A DNA stretch of 64,000 nucleotides from Lonicera japonica (lineage: Eukaryota; Streptophyta; Magnoliopsida; Dipsacales; Caprifoliaceae). The notes below the pieces were generated by a model. The model searched no databases and was not told the DNA's origin. It saw only the letters and a list, made by a program, of their open reading frames with translations. The stretch covers positions 168,650 to 232,649 of the forward strand of contig JAKCWG010000850.1 in the NCBI GenBank assembly GCA_021464415.1. Direction: 5' to 3'. Position numbers and translations under genes: made by a program. Below are positions 53,338-64,000 of the stretch, in pieces; within the stretch, counting starts at the first letter, position 1; every line of letters begins with the position of its first letter.

Positions 53338-55939
53338 GAGCCACTATAGTCTTCGAACCTTGTCCCCCCTCAAGTGGCCTTTGTTTTCTATTATGCGAGT
53401 TTTTAGCTGAAATTGTCTATAATAAAAGAAAAGAGAAAAATGTTAGTCAAATTAAGTACTACTACTACTACTATAAATTGTGATAACAGATAGATTATTA
53501 TAATTTAATCAATTTAATTACAAACAAGTGTGTTCATATTAAAGTATATCCCAATCAACAAGTATTTCAAGACCCATTTGCTAAAAGGGTAAAATTGATT
53601 AGGAATTGAAAGTAGAGAAACGGAAAAATAAGAAAGAACCTGTGAAGACAAAGCTAGAAAAATCTCACATGACCCATGTGATGTGAAAGGGTTAAACAGT
53701 ATATAGGGATTTGTTGCTATTGGCACTTTGGCAGTGATTCTACTTATGTTGCTATTCTCACATTGCATTGTTTTATTATTACCTTAAGCTACAACATCAG
53801 CACTAATAATGACAATAGACATGAGCAAATGTAAAAGAAAACAAAAAACATGTGCATAAATTTTCCTACTTTTCCTTGCTATTGTGGGTACTTTAAGGGA
53901 TGAGATAGTCCATAATTTGAATCATAATCCTGGAACTTATATTTAATTAAAATTTGGTATATTAAGTACATGTTCCGAAAAGAAACTTGATTATTAATTC
54001 AGATATAAAAAATAAAAAGAAAAAGAAAGAAACTAAAAAAAACTAACTATTACTTAGGGACGAACAAAAAAAAATTCAAAAATAGTGATTATCATAAGTA
54101 GGACAAAAAAATATCAAAACTAACTATTACTTCTGTGTACTACCAGACCTGCCCAACTGTGAAGACCCAACCCAATTTCTTTTCTATAATGTAACCAGTA
54201 CCAACACTACCATCGCCACTGTGGTATCCTAACTGCCACCGCCATTACCACACACATGTGACTACAACCACTTCATGTTGGGCATCACCCCCTACCATGT
54301 TTCATAAGAAAACCAACCATGTTTGATAGATCTCAATAAATTGAACTCAAAATAAAACATGAAATAAACATGACAGTGATTACTTTCAGGTTTACTAAAC
54401 AAGACAATGAAATAAAGAAATACTTTCAAGTTTACTAGGGGCAATGAGATGATTTTAACTTAAACAACAGTACCACCCACGAAGTTTCCAAATGAGTAAT
54501 TAACGCTAACACCTAACTAAAAAGGTTTCCAAGTTTTCAAATTGTTTTCGTAAGTCAATTTTTTTTCGAAAGAAAGTTAGGAATTTTCGAAAGTTCTTTT
54601 GAAAAGTTTGCAGTAGCAGGGCTTCTTCAGTAGCTGCTGCTAATTTCGAAAGGTCCGTGGTCATCTACTAGCCCAACCACATAGCAGGGCATTCTCTAGA
54701 ATGGGGTATTCGTCCTTGATGAACTTACTTGGCGTGTAAACTCTCAGATAAAATTGTTGGCCAAGAATAAATGCTTCCACAAACAAATCCAAATACACAC
54801 AGTAGTACATATTCTTATTACACAGTCCGAGTACACAACAGAGAGAGAGATAGAGACATAGCATTCTTACAAAATTTTGCATTTTAATGATCAGTTAATT
54901 GTCTAACAAATCCCATCACTACTATAATCTATATAGTATATAGATATGTAAGTCTATACAACAAGGTTGAGTGCAATACCATCAATTGGTCTTTTCATAG
55001 AATTAGAGTACTTATAAACTTTTCAAGCAAGTTTTTAAACTAAAAGCAAACCATTGAAGGCACTAAGAGCAGAATGTATGCTATATTTTTTCATACTTTT
55101 TTGTAGGAGAAATCAACACATAACATCCATGCTCTTCAAAGAAATTAATAATGCATAGGAGAAATGGACTGATATATATTTAAATATTAAAATAAAAAAG
55201 GTAAATTCATACTTTTTGTTCCTCGTAACTAAAAAAATCGCACAAAGCCTTCCACTATTCGGAATCAACTTTTTTGTAAGGGGTTCTCTTTGGGCTTCTT
55301 TATTTTGCTCCCCCCTAACTTCTTCCAATGGCATTTCATGGCATATCGCCATTCCCTAAGAGCTTTCATCTGTAGCTTCTCAATTTCATCCATGGCAATT
55401 TATTGTCATGTGGATAGATAAACTTTAACTACAAAAATATTATGGATTAACAAATGAGTTAACTAAATAAATAATAAATGATACACCCATACTTATCCGT
55501 TTACTAAAAAAAAACACCATAACTGAATGATGTTTACTTGGTGCAAAAGCATATATCACTAATGGCAGGCAACTCAAATAAACTACAAAATTATTATTTG
55601 ACCATTAATGGAAGTGTCGATGGATCCGAATCCTCTACATTTTCAGGTAACTCCCAAGTGGAACCACATAAAGTCAGTGTCACTTGAGAAATAGAAAGAG
55701 CTAAAGAATCCTAAGCTTGAGATGGGCAATAGTGTAGGATGAAAAAGCATCGACCCCGTGAAACACTAGGGTGGGTTCAGTGAAACAAAATGAGATTAGA
55801 TTTAAAATCATAAATCTCTTGTTATTGTGCTATGCATTCATTTCCATTCTTTCTTTCCTCTCTTCAATTTAAGATCATCCATTTCACATAAGATCGATTC
55901 TCTACCCTTTTAATTTGTCACCCCAAGGTCGCGGAGAAA
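53338..55939. other. Second CACTA interior, no clear gene
   Basis: AT-rich. One possible - strand exon starts at about 55394 (MDEIEKLQMKALREWRYAMK), lysine-rich, of unknown identity, perhaps more of the TnpA-like gene. A - frame at 54661-54882 has no recognised family. About 55640-55939 may be the captured 5' flank of the zinc-finger copy that follows. Confidence 0.35.
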
Positions 55940-56417
55940 ATGACTTTCGAAATAGAGAAGTGGCTGAATTTGAGCCTGGGGACAAATCATTCATCGACAC
56001 CTGGTGACTCCGACTCGCAGCCCAGACCCGGTCTGAGGTTTTCTCATGCAACTTTTTCATGAGGAAGTTCTATAGTTCACAAGCATTGGGTGGTCACCAA
56101 AATGCCCATAAGAGGGAGAGGGGTGCAGTTAAAAGATATCAGTCCCAAAGGATGATGAATATGATGGGTTTTCCAATTAATACCACAGCAGTCTGATCAC
56201 TCGGGGTCCGGCCCCACTCGCTTGTGCACAAGCCGGGCAGAGAGGGAGGGGCAATTGTGGCAAGATTTAATGAGGCTAATACCAGGTTTGTAGCATGGGG
56301 GCTGTATGATTTGGAGGAAGTGATGGATATGATGTGGCCGGGAAGTTTTACTTGGATCAACAGCCGCAAGCTGAGCAGTCGGATTAACAATCACTTGACT
56401 TGAATCTGAAGCTGTAA
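55940..56417 (+). pseudogene. Broken C2H2 zinc-finger EAR repressor gene inside CACTA
   Basis: Resembles plant single-finger C2H2 repressors of the ZFP/SUPERMAN-like class, intronless nuclear proteins that repress through EAR motifs. Frame 1 from ATG 55940 gives EKWLNLSLG, an N-terminal LxLxL motif. After about 56040 the frame shifts, then gives the finger MRKFYSSQALGGHQNAHKR with the plant-specific QALGGH core. The second zinc cysteine is replaced by Phe (CNFF). A TGA interrupts at 56193-56195, but the frame stays open beyond it with VARFNEANTRFVAWGLYD. A further shift near 56345 leads to the C-terminal EAR motif SLDLNLKL and stop 56415-56417. At least two frameshifts, one stop and a lost zinc ligand make it nonfunctional. 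Being within CACTA borders, it was probably captured by the transposon. Confidence 0.85.
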
Positions 56418-57255
56418 TTGGTTTTAGCTATTAAAATGAAAGTCCTCATCTATCTCTCAATATGTTTCTCCCACTCCGTACTACTAAAGCTTTTTGATCC
56501 ATTTATCAATCAATTGTATTCACTAATTTGAGGTGAAAGCGCAGCTCTGAATGAACCAAAATCACAGATAGTTGTGTTCTTTAACAGAAGTTGAAGTAGC
56601 ACAAAGGACTTCCCGCTCTATCAATCTGCCTACCAAATCAAGTTTATCTCTCTCCTTGTAGATCTAACCATTACTGCCTCAAATAACCAGTGATGTTACT
56701 AGTCAACAAGTTTGTAAAAGTTCATATGCTGTTATTGTAGTCATATCTAGTTGTGTACCTACTTAATTTAATCTTATATTCCTCGCTGTGCTATGTTAAT
56801 TAATGATGGTACTAATAATGACAGGAGGACTTTGAGAGGTAAACAATGGTACCCACTTGCAAGATTGTCCAAAACATGTATCTAATTTTCTTTTCTAGAT
56901 ATGTTTTTAATGCATTTCGAAATGTATCATAAGATATGCTTTGGATTTTATAAAAATTACTACATAAATATACGTACAAATCTATACAAATTATTCGTTA
57001 TAATAAAATAAATTAAAAAAAACCCAACAAAAATCTTGGAAGTGCATCTAATCTTTGATGGTCAATTGCTTCTCTTAGAATGCATCCGCAAATGAGATGT
57101 CATGCAAAATTTGTTCTGCTTTGTTATATTATATCTTACCAACATCTTTCAAAAGTTCTGATCATTCATTTTTCTTGTCTTTCTTTTTCTCAATCTAATA
57201 GTTTTCAATTGAAAAAAATTGAAAGATTCCTGGGCCGTACGAGTTTGAAAAGGGG
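56418..57255. other. Second CACTA interior
   Basis: Probably 3' flank of the zinc-finger copy, then AT-rich DNA. No gene seen. Confidence 0.4.
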
Positions 57256-57540
57256 ATGGCCGGCCTTTCTTCCACTCCGCCACTATTCACTCCTTAAGAA
57301 CCCTATTCCCTTCCACCCAAAGTCGAACTCTGGCTCGTCAAGCCGGATCATCCTAATTTCAAAATTGGATTGAAAAGAATCGTACCAATTCCACTGGAAA
57401 AACCTACGGGTTATGCTATTAAGGATTTTTTTGGAGATATTGATGACGAGCGGGTTCTGTTTGACGGCGCTATTGGCGAAAGCCAGTGAAATTGGGGCGG
57501 AAAGGGCGAGAGAAGATGCGGAGGTATTGATGGAAGAAGG
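57256..57540 (+). pseudogene. Possible captured exon with transit-peptide-like start
   Basis: ATG 57256 opens MAGLSSTPPLFTP and stops. The next frame continues NPIPFHPKSNSGSSSRIILI, a Ser/Arg-rich, acid-poor stretch like a chloroplast transit peptide. After an in-frame TGA (57374-57376) the same frame runs through a hydrophobic segment into KASEIGAERAREDAEVLMEE and a GGTAAAA donor-like site. Read together it resembles the first exon of a gene with a frameshift and a stop. A different + frame (57298-57489) is also open, and an antisense 203-codon frame covers the region, so coding strand and identity are uncertain. Confidence 0.35.
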
Positions 57541-57944
57541 TAAAACAAACAATATAAATGTGGAGAAGATTAAAACAATATAAAAAGTAAAGAAACAGAG
57601 GCATATAGATGTGTTACCTTGGAGGAGGATCAGAGGAGGATCGGAGTGCAGAAGTACAGAAGACGAGGCTTCGATCTGTAACAAACAACCACGATTTAGG
57701 GATTTAGAATTGGGGGATTTGGATTGTTGAGTGGAGTGGTAGGGATGGGTGTTGTGTGAGAGAGATAGAGAGAGCGATGGATGTCCTGTGAGAGAGGGGG
57801 ATGGGCAACGGATGGATGTTGTGAGAGAGGGGGAGATGGGCGTCAATGGATGTTGTGAGAGAGGGGGAGATGGGTCTATTTTATTTTTTAACAAAATTAA
57901 TTATTTCCGCGAAAAAAAAGAAGGCGGGCACGTAGGCGCCATTT
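57541..57944. other. GA-rich stretch near CACTA end
   Basis: Repeats of GAGAGAGGGGGA and ATGGATGTTGTGAGAGAGG between 57750 and 57875 form an imperfect minisatellite of about 35 bp. It could be the CT-rich leader of the - strand CACTA transcript. Encoded Ser/Pro/Leu frames are composition artefacts. Confidence 0.45.
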
Positions 57945-58268
57945 TTTTCGACTCTATAACGACGCGTTGAGACAAACGCGCTGGGAAAGTTAATATGACC
58001 TTTAACGACGCGTTATAACGCGCCGGGAAAAGTACTAAAAATTATCACCTCCATTCTTTTCACTCTATAATGACACGTTGAGATAAACGCGCCACAAATA
58101 ATATATACGACTTTTAATGACGCGTTTTAACGCGCCGGGAAAAGTACTAGATATGATTAAACAACCCCATGACTATACCGACGCGTGTGAGTGGAACTCG
58201 TCTTCTAATATGATCTTTCCCGACGCGTTTCGCGTAACGCGCCGGCAAAGGTTTTGTTTCTTGTAGTG
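57945..58268. repeat. Right subterminal repeat array of second CACTA
   Basis: Same motif family as at the left end (AACGCGCCGGGAAAAGTA at 58019 and 58132, AACGCGCCGGCAAAG at 58240), ending with the inverted terminus. Confidence 0.85.
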
Positions 58269-60221
58269 AGATCTAGGGCTTGTGGTGAACAGATCAAGAC
58301 CTGGTGTTTTATATATCTAATAATACTAGATGAAGCTCAAGATTTGCACCAAATAGATTTTCTATGTAACCGTTCAAATTGGACCAAGCTATTAGAATTT
58401 TAGAATTATTTGTCCTTTTGTTTTACCAAGTCTATAGTTATTTTGGTTTGTTTTTACTATTATCCAGCTCGATAGGAAGTCTGTTGCTAAGGTGCTTGCT
58501 AATTTTTTGTTGTAGTTTCGTTTAGCAGATTACTTGGTAGTAGTTAATAGAAGTTCGAATGTCTATTTTTAGAGTTTGTTTCCTCTTCTATTTTTAGCTA
58601 TAATCTGTTGGTGTATGGCCTATATAAAGGCATGTGTGTGATTAAAGTTAATTATAAGTATCAGTACCTTCTCTCCTATTGTCTTCAACTGCTCCTCTGA
58701 TTTGCTTTTAACACAAGCAGGGCCTTCTTCCACCTTCTTTTAATCCATTACAAGGTTGGAATGAGTTCTTATAGGACTTATCCCCAACTTTAAGTTAAGA
58801 TTTGTCCTCTTAATTTGAACTTGTTTTTCAATTTTTTCTATCAGTGTTCGTTTATAAGATGCGAGGACCAATGTTCCTTTCACAATGATTCTTGGGGTTT
58901 GTTCTGTATTGTCCTTAAATTTATCTGTGTTTGTTTAGTTATTTTCGGTTCTAAACATGATTTTATCTTCATTTATGGAGTTCTATTATTCTTTCTCACA
59001 CATAAATCAACCATTATATTGTTTTTATGGATTTTTAGTTTTGTATTATAGGTGTCCAGATTAGGAAACTTTATAGCAAAACATGAATTGGTGAAAGGGT
59101 AAGTTTTATATCCCATAGCCTTTATTTATATTTGAATCTAATCTAACATCCACACTTTTTTCTTTCTTTCATGGTAGCTTGTTAGATGCACAACATGTGT
59201 TTGTTGATTTGTCTAAGTGAACAGATAAATTGTATCACTTTATAAATGCACATCAAAAATTTACAAAAGTTTATTTAATTTAGGGAATGGGCAAGTTATA
59301 TCTCTTTACTCACACACATTGTTAAACAATTGCACATATTTTTGTGCGATAGTTGAGTAATCCATGCGCTGAGATGTTTCTTTTTTCCATTTTTTTGTTA
59401 AGGCCAAGTATGGCAAGGGTGAGCCTTTGTCGTGGAATTTAATATGTCAACTGGCTTGGTTGAGTTCTTAAACTTAAAAATTAGATGTTTAGCTAACTCA
59501 CTTTTGTGTTGATTTTTTAATGAAATTTGGTAAAGATGATCTCAACCAAAGTTTATGAAAGGCTAAATTGGCTGAGATAATTTTCACCAAATTTCATCAA
59601 AAGTCCGTTCGTCCGTAAACTTGGAGCTTAAACTTGGTATGTATGAGAAATCTTCTATATCTCTGTATATATACTGATTTTACACATTGATACAAGTGGT
59701 TCACTCAAAAAGGGTTTAAGTCAAAGTGGGAATTTTAATTTGCGATGGAGGGAGTATTATAACTATAGGCTTAACACACCCTTTTGGCACACACTGTATG
59801 TATTCCATGAATTTTCAATTATATTTGCTTTTATATTGCTGCGGGCACATCCTAATGCTAACGTGCGCATTTGAGCATCTCAGTTATATGTATAATTATA
59901 CATCTCTTGTATTGCAGGATTATATCGTTGATTGGATTTTGATGCGCTTCTTCTTTGTCCTCCATAATTGACACTTCTATTGTGTAAATTATATACGTGC
60001 ATTCTCATTATTACTATTTGTGTTAATTAGGATATGGATTAACCTGGACAAAAGTAATTCCAAAAAAATTAAGGTATTTTATTTCTTTAAAGGGTCATCA
60101 AGTTAATTTATGTTATTAGGTATTGCATCATTCATGTACATTCTACATGTTACTTATAGTTGTTTAAAGAAGAGTTTCAACGGAAGGTGCACGCTACACT
60201 TGTTTTTCTCTCCACTCCATG

Positions 60222-60240
<19 letters not shown>
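58269..60240. other. Outer CACTA interior, right side
   Basis: AT-rich, no ORF above about 80 codons with a recognisable domain. Starts with the 20-mer shared with 33467-33486. Confidence 0.4.
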
Positions 60241-60252
<12 letters not shown>

Positions 60253-60908
60253 AACATCATCTTTGACCAAATTTTTTTCCAAAAAGTATAAGAATCTAAT
60301 GGTTAAAAATACACATGTTATGGTGTGCATTAGTTCTACAGTATTGGATGAGTTTTATACACACATCAAGATGTCACATCAAAGTTAAAATACTCACACT
60401 AATAATATACACAGTAAACTCTCACATACTAATAATTTTGTCTACATTAAAAATGGCATAACTTAAAATAAAAAGTTCAAAATTTAATATTTAAAATCTA
60501 CTAATCAAGATCAATTAAACAAGATCCGTCATGACTGTATAATTATGCAAAAAAACAAATAAAGAAAAAGTATTGTGTAACATTTAAGGACGTACATTAT
60601 GTGTTCATATATTATTGATCATTTCAATCTGTCATTTTTAGAACGTACATTGTGAAGTTGAATTATGATTAAAAGACTCTTTAAAAAATAAAAAACAAGT
60701 CGATCCAATCTGGTATACTTTTAGTTTTTTCAGCATGAAAATATTTTAAACTTACGTTTCAATTATTCACAACGTTAGATTAGACTAGACATTGGGTTCA
60801 AAATAGACTAATTGATTTTGTCGATTTAAATTCGTCACATGTTAATTTTTTTATCCTATTATTAGATTTTTTTATTTCACCGTGCCAGATGGCATAGGTA
60901 TACCCTTG
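60241..60908 (+). mobile_element. Degenerate Helitron
   Basis: The 5' side TATATTATAAAACATC resembles the 5' end of the Helitron in the GH1 intron. The 3' end has an imperfect hairpin (CCGTGCC, four-base loop, GGCATAGG) then TATACCCTTG, versus TATACCCTAG in the intronic copy. It lies next to a TA microsatellite. Confidence 0.5.
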
Positions 60909-61479
60909 TATATTTATATATAAGTGGTTACTTTCTTGTGCCAGCAGTTTACTTTCATCTACATATCATTGATAATTATATGTTTACTTTGGTACCATGT
61001 GTTGTAGAATTTAAATTATTTGCTGCATATGAATTATTGCCAATTGCCTCATGATATTGAAGTTATTATTTAGTATTTAACCGTTTTCAATTAATTTTTT
61101 GACAACTTTTCCTTTTACAAATACCCAGGTTGCAAAAGAAGAATTCAAGTAGTCAATGCTTACAACTTCATAGGATAGAAGACCATTTTAAGAGGACCAA
61201 AGACTAGAGTGTTCAATTGTATCTTTGAGTTGTGTAATTAAATCTTCATTTTATGAGATCCTTAACAAGGAATATTTTATGTTGGAATCTATTCTTATTT
61301 TAAACGTATACCTTGATTTGGGTTTGGATATGGAATGTAGGGAATGTTTGAATTAAGTTTGGTGTTTGGATTTGTTTTGTTGTGTTTCATATACAATGAA
61401 ATGTATAGGGCCTTTCCTCCACCCACAAAAAAGAAATGGGTATGAGCAAATATTTTTTTTATTTAAATTTAAATTATTA
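60909..61479. other. Outer CACTA interior before its right end
   Basis: AT-rich. Nothing recognised apart from spaced GT-rich runs. Confidence 0.4.
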
Positions 61480-61780
61480 GCCACGGCATGTAGCTGTGCC
61501 AGAAGAGTGTACCAATCTGACTAAATTGAACAAAACAGAGAATGCATGTTTGATAATGAGAGGGCCACATGTAAAAAATTTGGCACAGTTTTTTGACGTG
61601 CCAATGCAGTGCTGAATCCTGACAACCTGTACCCTTTGACAACAATCCAGTACACCTTTGGAACGGTGTGGTACCATGCCAAACAATTTGGTACTGAGGT
61701 ATTTGGCACGGCTCGTCCCCGTGCCAAAACTAGTTAGGCACAGATTAGAACTGTGCCAGTTAGCAAATTTTTGTGTAGTG
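61480..61780. repeat. Right terminal/subterminal region of outer CACTA
   Basis: Contains repeated GGCACR/YGTGCC motifs and a perfect 10-bp stem (TTTGGCACGG, 7-base loop, CCGTGCCAAA at 61702-61728), ending in TTTTTGTGTAGTG. Transposase-binding repeats are expected at this place in CACTA elements. Confidence 0.7.
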
Positions 61781-63209
61781 CGCTAGCTTGAAAAGAATCA
61801 CTAGTGTGGAGGATTTTTGAGTGGCGTTAAAGAATAAGAAGGATATTTTTTCCTTTTTCTAAATAAAAAATAAAAGATTCTTTGGTTGCAAACTTGTTCT
61901 TATTAATGCGTAGGAGAAAAACAAAATACTTTACCAATTTAAGTGTTTTGGCAAAATATATAAATAAATACCAATCTAAGTGTGAAAACAATAGAAAACA
62001 TTCCAAATAGAGAATGATGCTTGCATCCCATATGAATTCATAATGAAATCAACTTGAAGAGAGAAAGAAGGATAGAGAGTATTTGGAAATATAATATAGG
62101 TATGTTCATGTGTTTTGTTAATTAAAACAAGAGAGTATTTTAGAAATTCTAATTGCTGATAAATGTTAAAATTGGTCAACAGATGGATACCAACCAAAAT
62201 ATATAAGAGGTCAAACCTGGAACATGTAAAATTTTGGGGAATCAATGTCATTTCTTTATAATTTTATAGGGCAAACCTAAAATAACTCCATTTTCTTTTC
62301 CATGTTTAAGTAAAAATTACAAGTCAAAGTCTGAAATTTTGAATATCTTACGAACCCAACCTCATAGTTTTAAAGTTCACAAAAAGGTCCCTATAAAAAT
62401 ATATAATATATATCACACACACTATGAAATTTTTTTCCAAACCCAAGTGGGCGCTTAAGCCTCCACTAGGCATGAGATCCATCCACTCCTATTTAACATT
62501 GATTTCATACTTACACTAGTGACACATAAAAATATATTTTTTTAAAAAATAAAAATACATTATGCAAAACAAATTTGTTTTAGATTTTTGATGCCAATTG
62601 GCAAACTAGTTAAGTTCACACAAAACACAATTTTTATGAAAACCCCCATTTTAAAACACAATTAATAAATAAAGAAACTAGAGTAATAATATTAAAAAAA
62701 TTCCCGTATTTAAAAAAAACAATATTTTCTGAATTTTTTTTTCAAAAAACATTCTTAAGGTGAAAACTTTTACCCATTCCCAAAATTTTTAAATAGTTAT
62801 AAGTGCCGGCAAAATCTAGCGCATTAAATAAAAACTGACGGCTGTGATTCACTCTAAAGGAGCCGTATATTCATTAAATACAAAAACATTAACAAGCACA
62901 GAAAATATCAATCTAAATGTTTTACACTTTCACATAATATATTAAAAGGTACAAACACAACGTCAATATTATTTATTGATAAGAAAGCACACGATGAGTT
63001 TAATTAATACAAAACCTCAATACTATTCTTGCCACATATATTAGAAATTTATTGGGGAAAGAAATAAAGCACACAACCTCAATATTGTTGCCTCACACAT
63101 ACTATTAGAAGAAGCCTAAGGCTCCTTTATTGGGAAGGCAACATAGCACACATGATCATCAAGTGACAAGCCAACATTCGATTATGCGAAAGAGTCGCAA
63201 GACTAGAGT
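61781..63209. other. Flank of GH1 copy 2 (inverted-repeat arm)
   Basis: From about 61860 it matches, inverted, the flank of GH1 copy 1. It includes the 3' UTR-like CAACAATATTGAGGTTGTGT (as complement) near 63080. No other gene. Confidence 0.6.
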
Positions 63210-64000
63210 TCATGCGACTTCTTTAGGAGAATATTTAGAACCTTGTAGGAGAAATTTGAGCCACCCAGACGAGAGTTTAGGGTACCTTGCCAACCCATTA
63301 TTAAAATCGACAAATGTGGTTCCAAAACGAACTTTAAATGCTGAACTCCATTCAAAATTGTCTAGAACTGACCATGCAAAGTATCCATTTACTTCAGCAC
63401 CTCCCCTATATACATTAAGAGGGATGAATTACTGAGAAATCAATCACATATATGAGACTAGGAATCCCATATCGGAAAACAAATGTTTCGCAAAAATATA
63501 TTAAGATAAAAGGGCTATTTCACCCATTATCAATTGGTTTTGGTTTTGATTACTCGAACTATAATAATAAACGTGTTTCTAAAATTAAGGGTATGTTAGT
63601 TCTTACAGAAAAAGGGAAGAACACTTAAGTTATTTGTATATAATATAGATATAGATACTTCTAATTTTTGGATTTAAAGATAGTTCTTTGTTTACTAGAA
63701 CCATTGCAATCAACTTAACTAGTCTATATTTTTTCTTCATAGAGCATTTGATACTTACTCCATTGCAACCTTAATGTAGTGAAGATGGTCGTGGTGGTAG
63801 GCTACCCCCTTTTCATCGAAAAGGCAATGCCAAAGTGACAAGTTAGGATCATTTTCCTCATCAAGCCCTAAAAAAGAAAATCAAAAGACGATTGTAGTCT
63901 TATTGTCAATGAATAATAACAATTGCATAGTGACAAACCAAATTTGAATCGATTACTAACCATTTTCAGTAATGTAAATCTGCGGACTTTTGTATTTACA
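61860..64000 (-). repeat. Right arm of the inverted duplication
   Basis: Reverse-complement partner of the left arm, with the same order of GH1 exons, 3' UTR motifs (CAACAATATTGAGGTTGTGT-like) and flank. It begins about 80 bp beyond the right end of the outer CACTA at 61780. Confidence 0.8.
63210..64000 (-). CDS. GH1 beta-glucosidase, copy 2 (3' part, 5' end outside window)
   Basis: Same enzyme family as copy 1, on the opposite strand. Exons on -: 63961-64000 (continues past the right edge; ends ...QIYITENG with the catalytic nucleophile Glu), 63759-63867 (GLDEENDPNLSLWHCLFDEK, 109 bp as in copy 1), and 63210-63405 (GYFAWSVLDNFEWSSAF, stop TGA 63210-63212). Splice sites and phases match copy 1, and no stop or frameshift is seen. 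The C-terminus is one codon shorter (199 versus 196 bp) and ends KEVA instead of KEVE. The intron at 63406-63758 differs from copy 1 by a roughly 85-bp Helitron-like stretch. The two genes converge, their stops about 58.5 kb apart. Confidence 0.9.

Larger units (their letters stand above)
33636..58268 (-). mobile_element. Second CACTA (En/Spm) element, carrying nested retrotransposons
   Basis: Begins CACTACAAGAA and ends TTCTTGTAGTG, with a perfect 3-bp duplication AGA at 33633-33635 and 58269-58271. Both ends carry dense subterminal repeats of ACGCGCCGGGAAAG type. Exon remnants on the - strand suggest a TnpA-like (Ptta/En/Spm, Transposase_24) gene. The large transposase was not seen. About 7 kb belongs to the CACTA; the remainder is the retrotransposon at 35451-53093. 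Confidence 0.88.
27595..61780. mobile_element. Old CACTA element (outer container)
   Basis: The right end reads, inverted, CACTACACAAAAATTTGCTA then ACTGGCAC (61753-61780). The left end at 27595 matches it over 28 bp with about five mismatches (TGCTACCCC...GTTGCTAACTGGCAC), so its CAC terminus has decayed. Flanking triplets are AGC and CGC. Both ends carry subterminal TGGCACG/CGTGCCA repeats. Once insertions are removed only about 6 kb of its own sequence remains, with no transposase recognised. Pairing of the two ends is inferred from their similarity. Confidence 0.6.

Noticed and set aside
57283..57894. 203-codon frame on the - strand
   Set aside because: Composed of CT-rich simple sequence and low-complexity Ser/Leu/Pro; no family resemblance, and a competing reading exists on +.

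Overview
The window is nuclear DNA of a flowering plant, probably a eudicot. The evidence is intron-split family-1 glycosidase genes, a plant-type EAR-motif C2H2 zinc-finger relic, and plant-only transposon lineages (Athila, chromodomain Ty3/gypsy, CACTA, Helitron). The host genes visible are two copies of one GH1 beta-glucosidase gene, one at each edge and both running off the window. They face each other (left copy on +, right copy on -) and their 3' flanks are homologous in inverted orientation. The window is therefore the two arms of an inverted duplication, now held about 55 kb apart by transposons.

Layout. 1-4701: 3' part of GH1 copy 1, with a Helitron in its first visible intron. 4702-7027: inverted-repeat flank. 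7028-19123: a complete, very young Athila-type LTR retrotransposon on the - strand (two LTR differences in 1657 bp, TAAAT target duplication, intact 1795-residue Gag-Pol and an Athila ORF-1/env-like protein). 19129-22320: old intergenic DNA. 22321-27508: a non-coding LTR element (large retrotransposon derivative) whose interior carries an array of tRNA-like A-box/B-box modules and an array of about 28 covarying mini-hairpins. 27595-61780: an old, degenerate CACTA element that acts as the container for a nest. Inside it are a 3.3-kb solo LTR (28650-31971), a Tourist-like MITE (32257-32570), and a second CACTA (33636-58268, AGA target duplication). Inside that CACTA sits a chromodomain Ty3/gypsy element (35451-53093, AGCAG duplication), and inside one of its LTRs sits a non-coding LTR element (43931-52337, AGCTT duplication). 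61781-64000: the other inverted arm and the 3' part of GH1 copy 2.

The most interesting signals lie in transposon non-coding DNA. (1) Paired 14-16 bp palindromes (core CATGATCGATCATG) lie 20-21 bp apart, with pairs repeating every 61-64 bp. They occur in the Athila U3, again just upstream of its env-like ORF, and in the unrelated solo LTR. (2) tRNA-like modules are tandemly arrayed inside an LTR element. (3) A hairpin array in the same element shows compensatory stem changes. (4) The second CACTA contains a broken copy of a C2H2-EAR zinc-finger gene. (5) The chromovirus keeps one uninterrupted frame of 1627 codons broken only by eight stops, all explicable by C:G to T:A change. (6) The innermost LTR element has more divergent LTRs than the element it is inserted in.

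All calls come from reading the sequence without database searches. Exon borders, target duplications and repeat boundaries were read directly. Family names rest on motifs.
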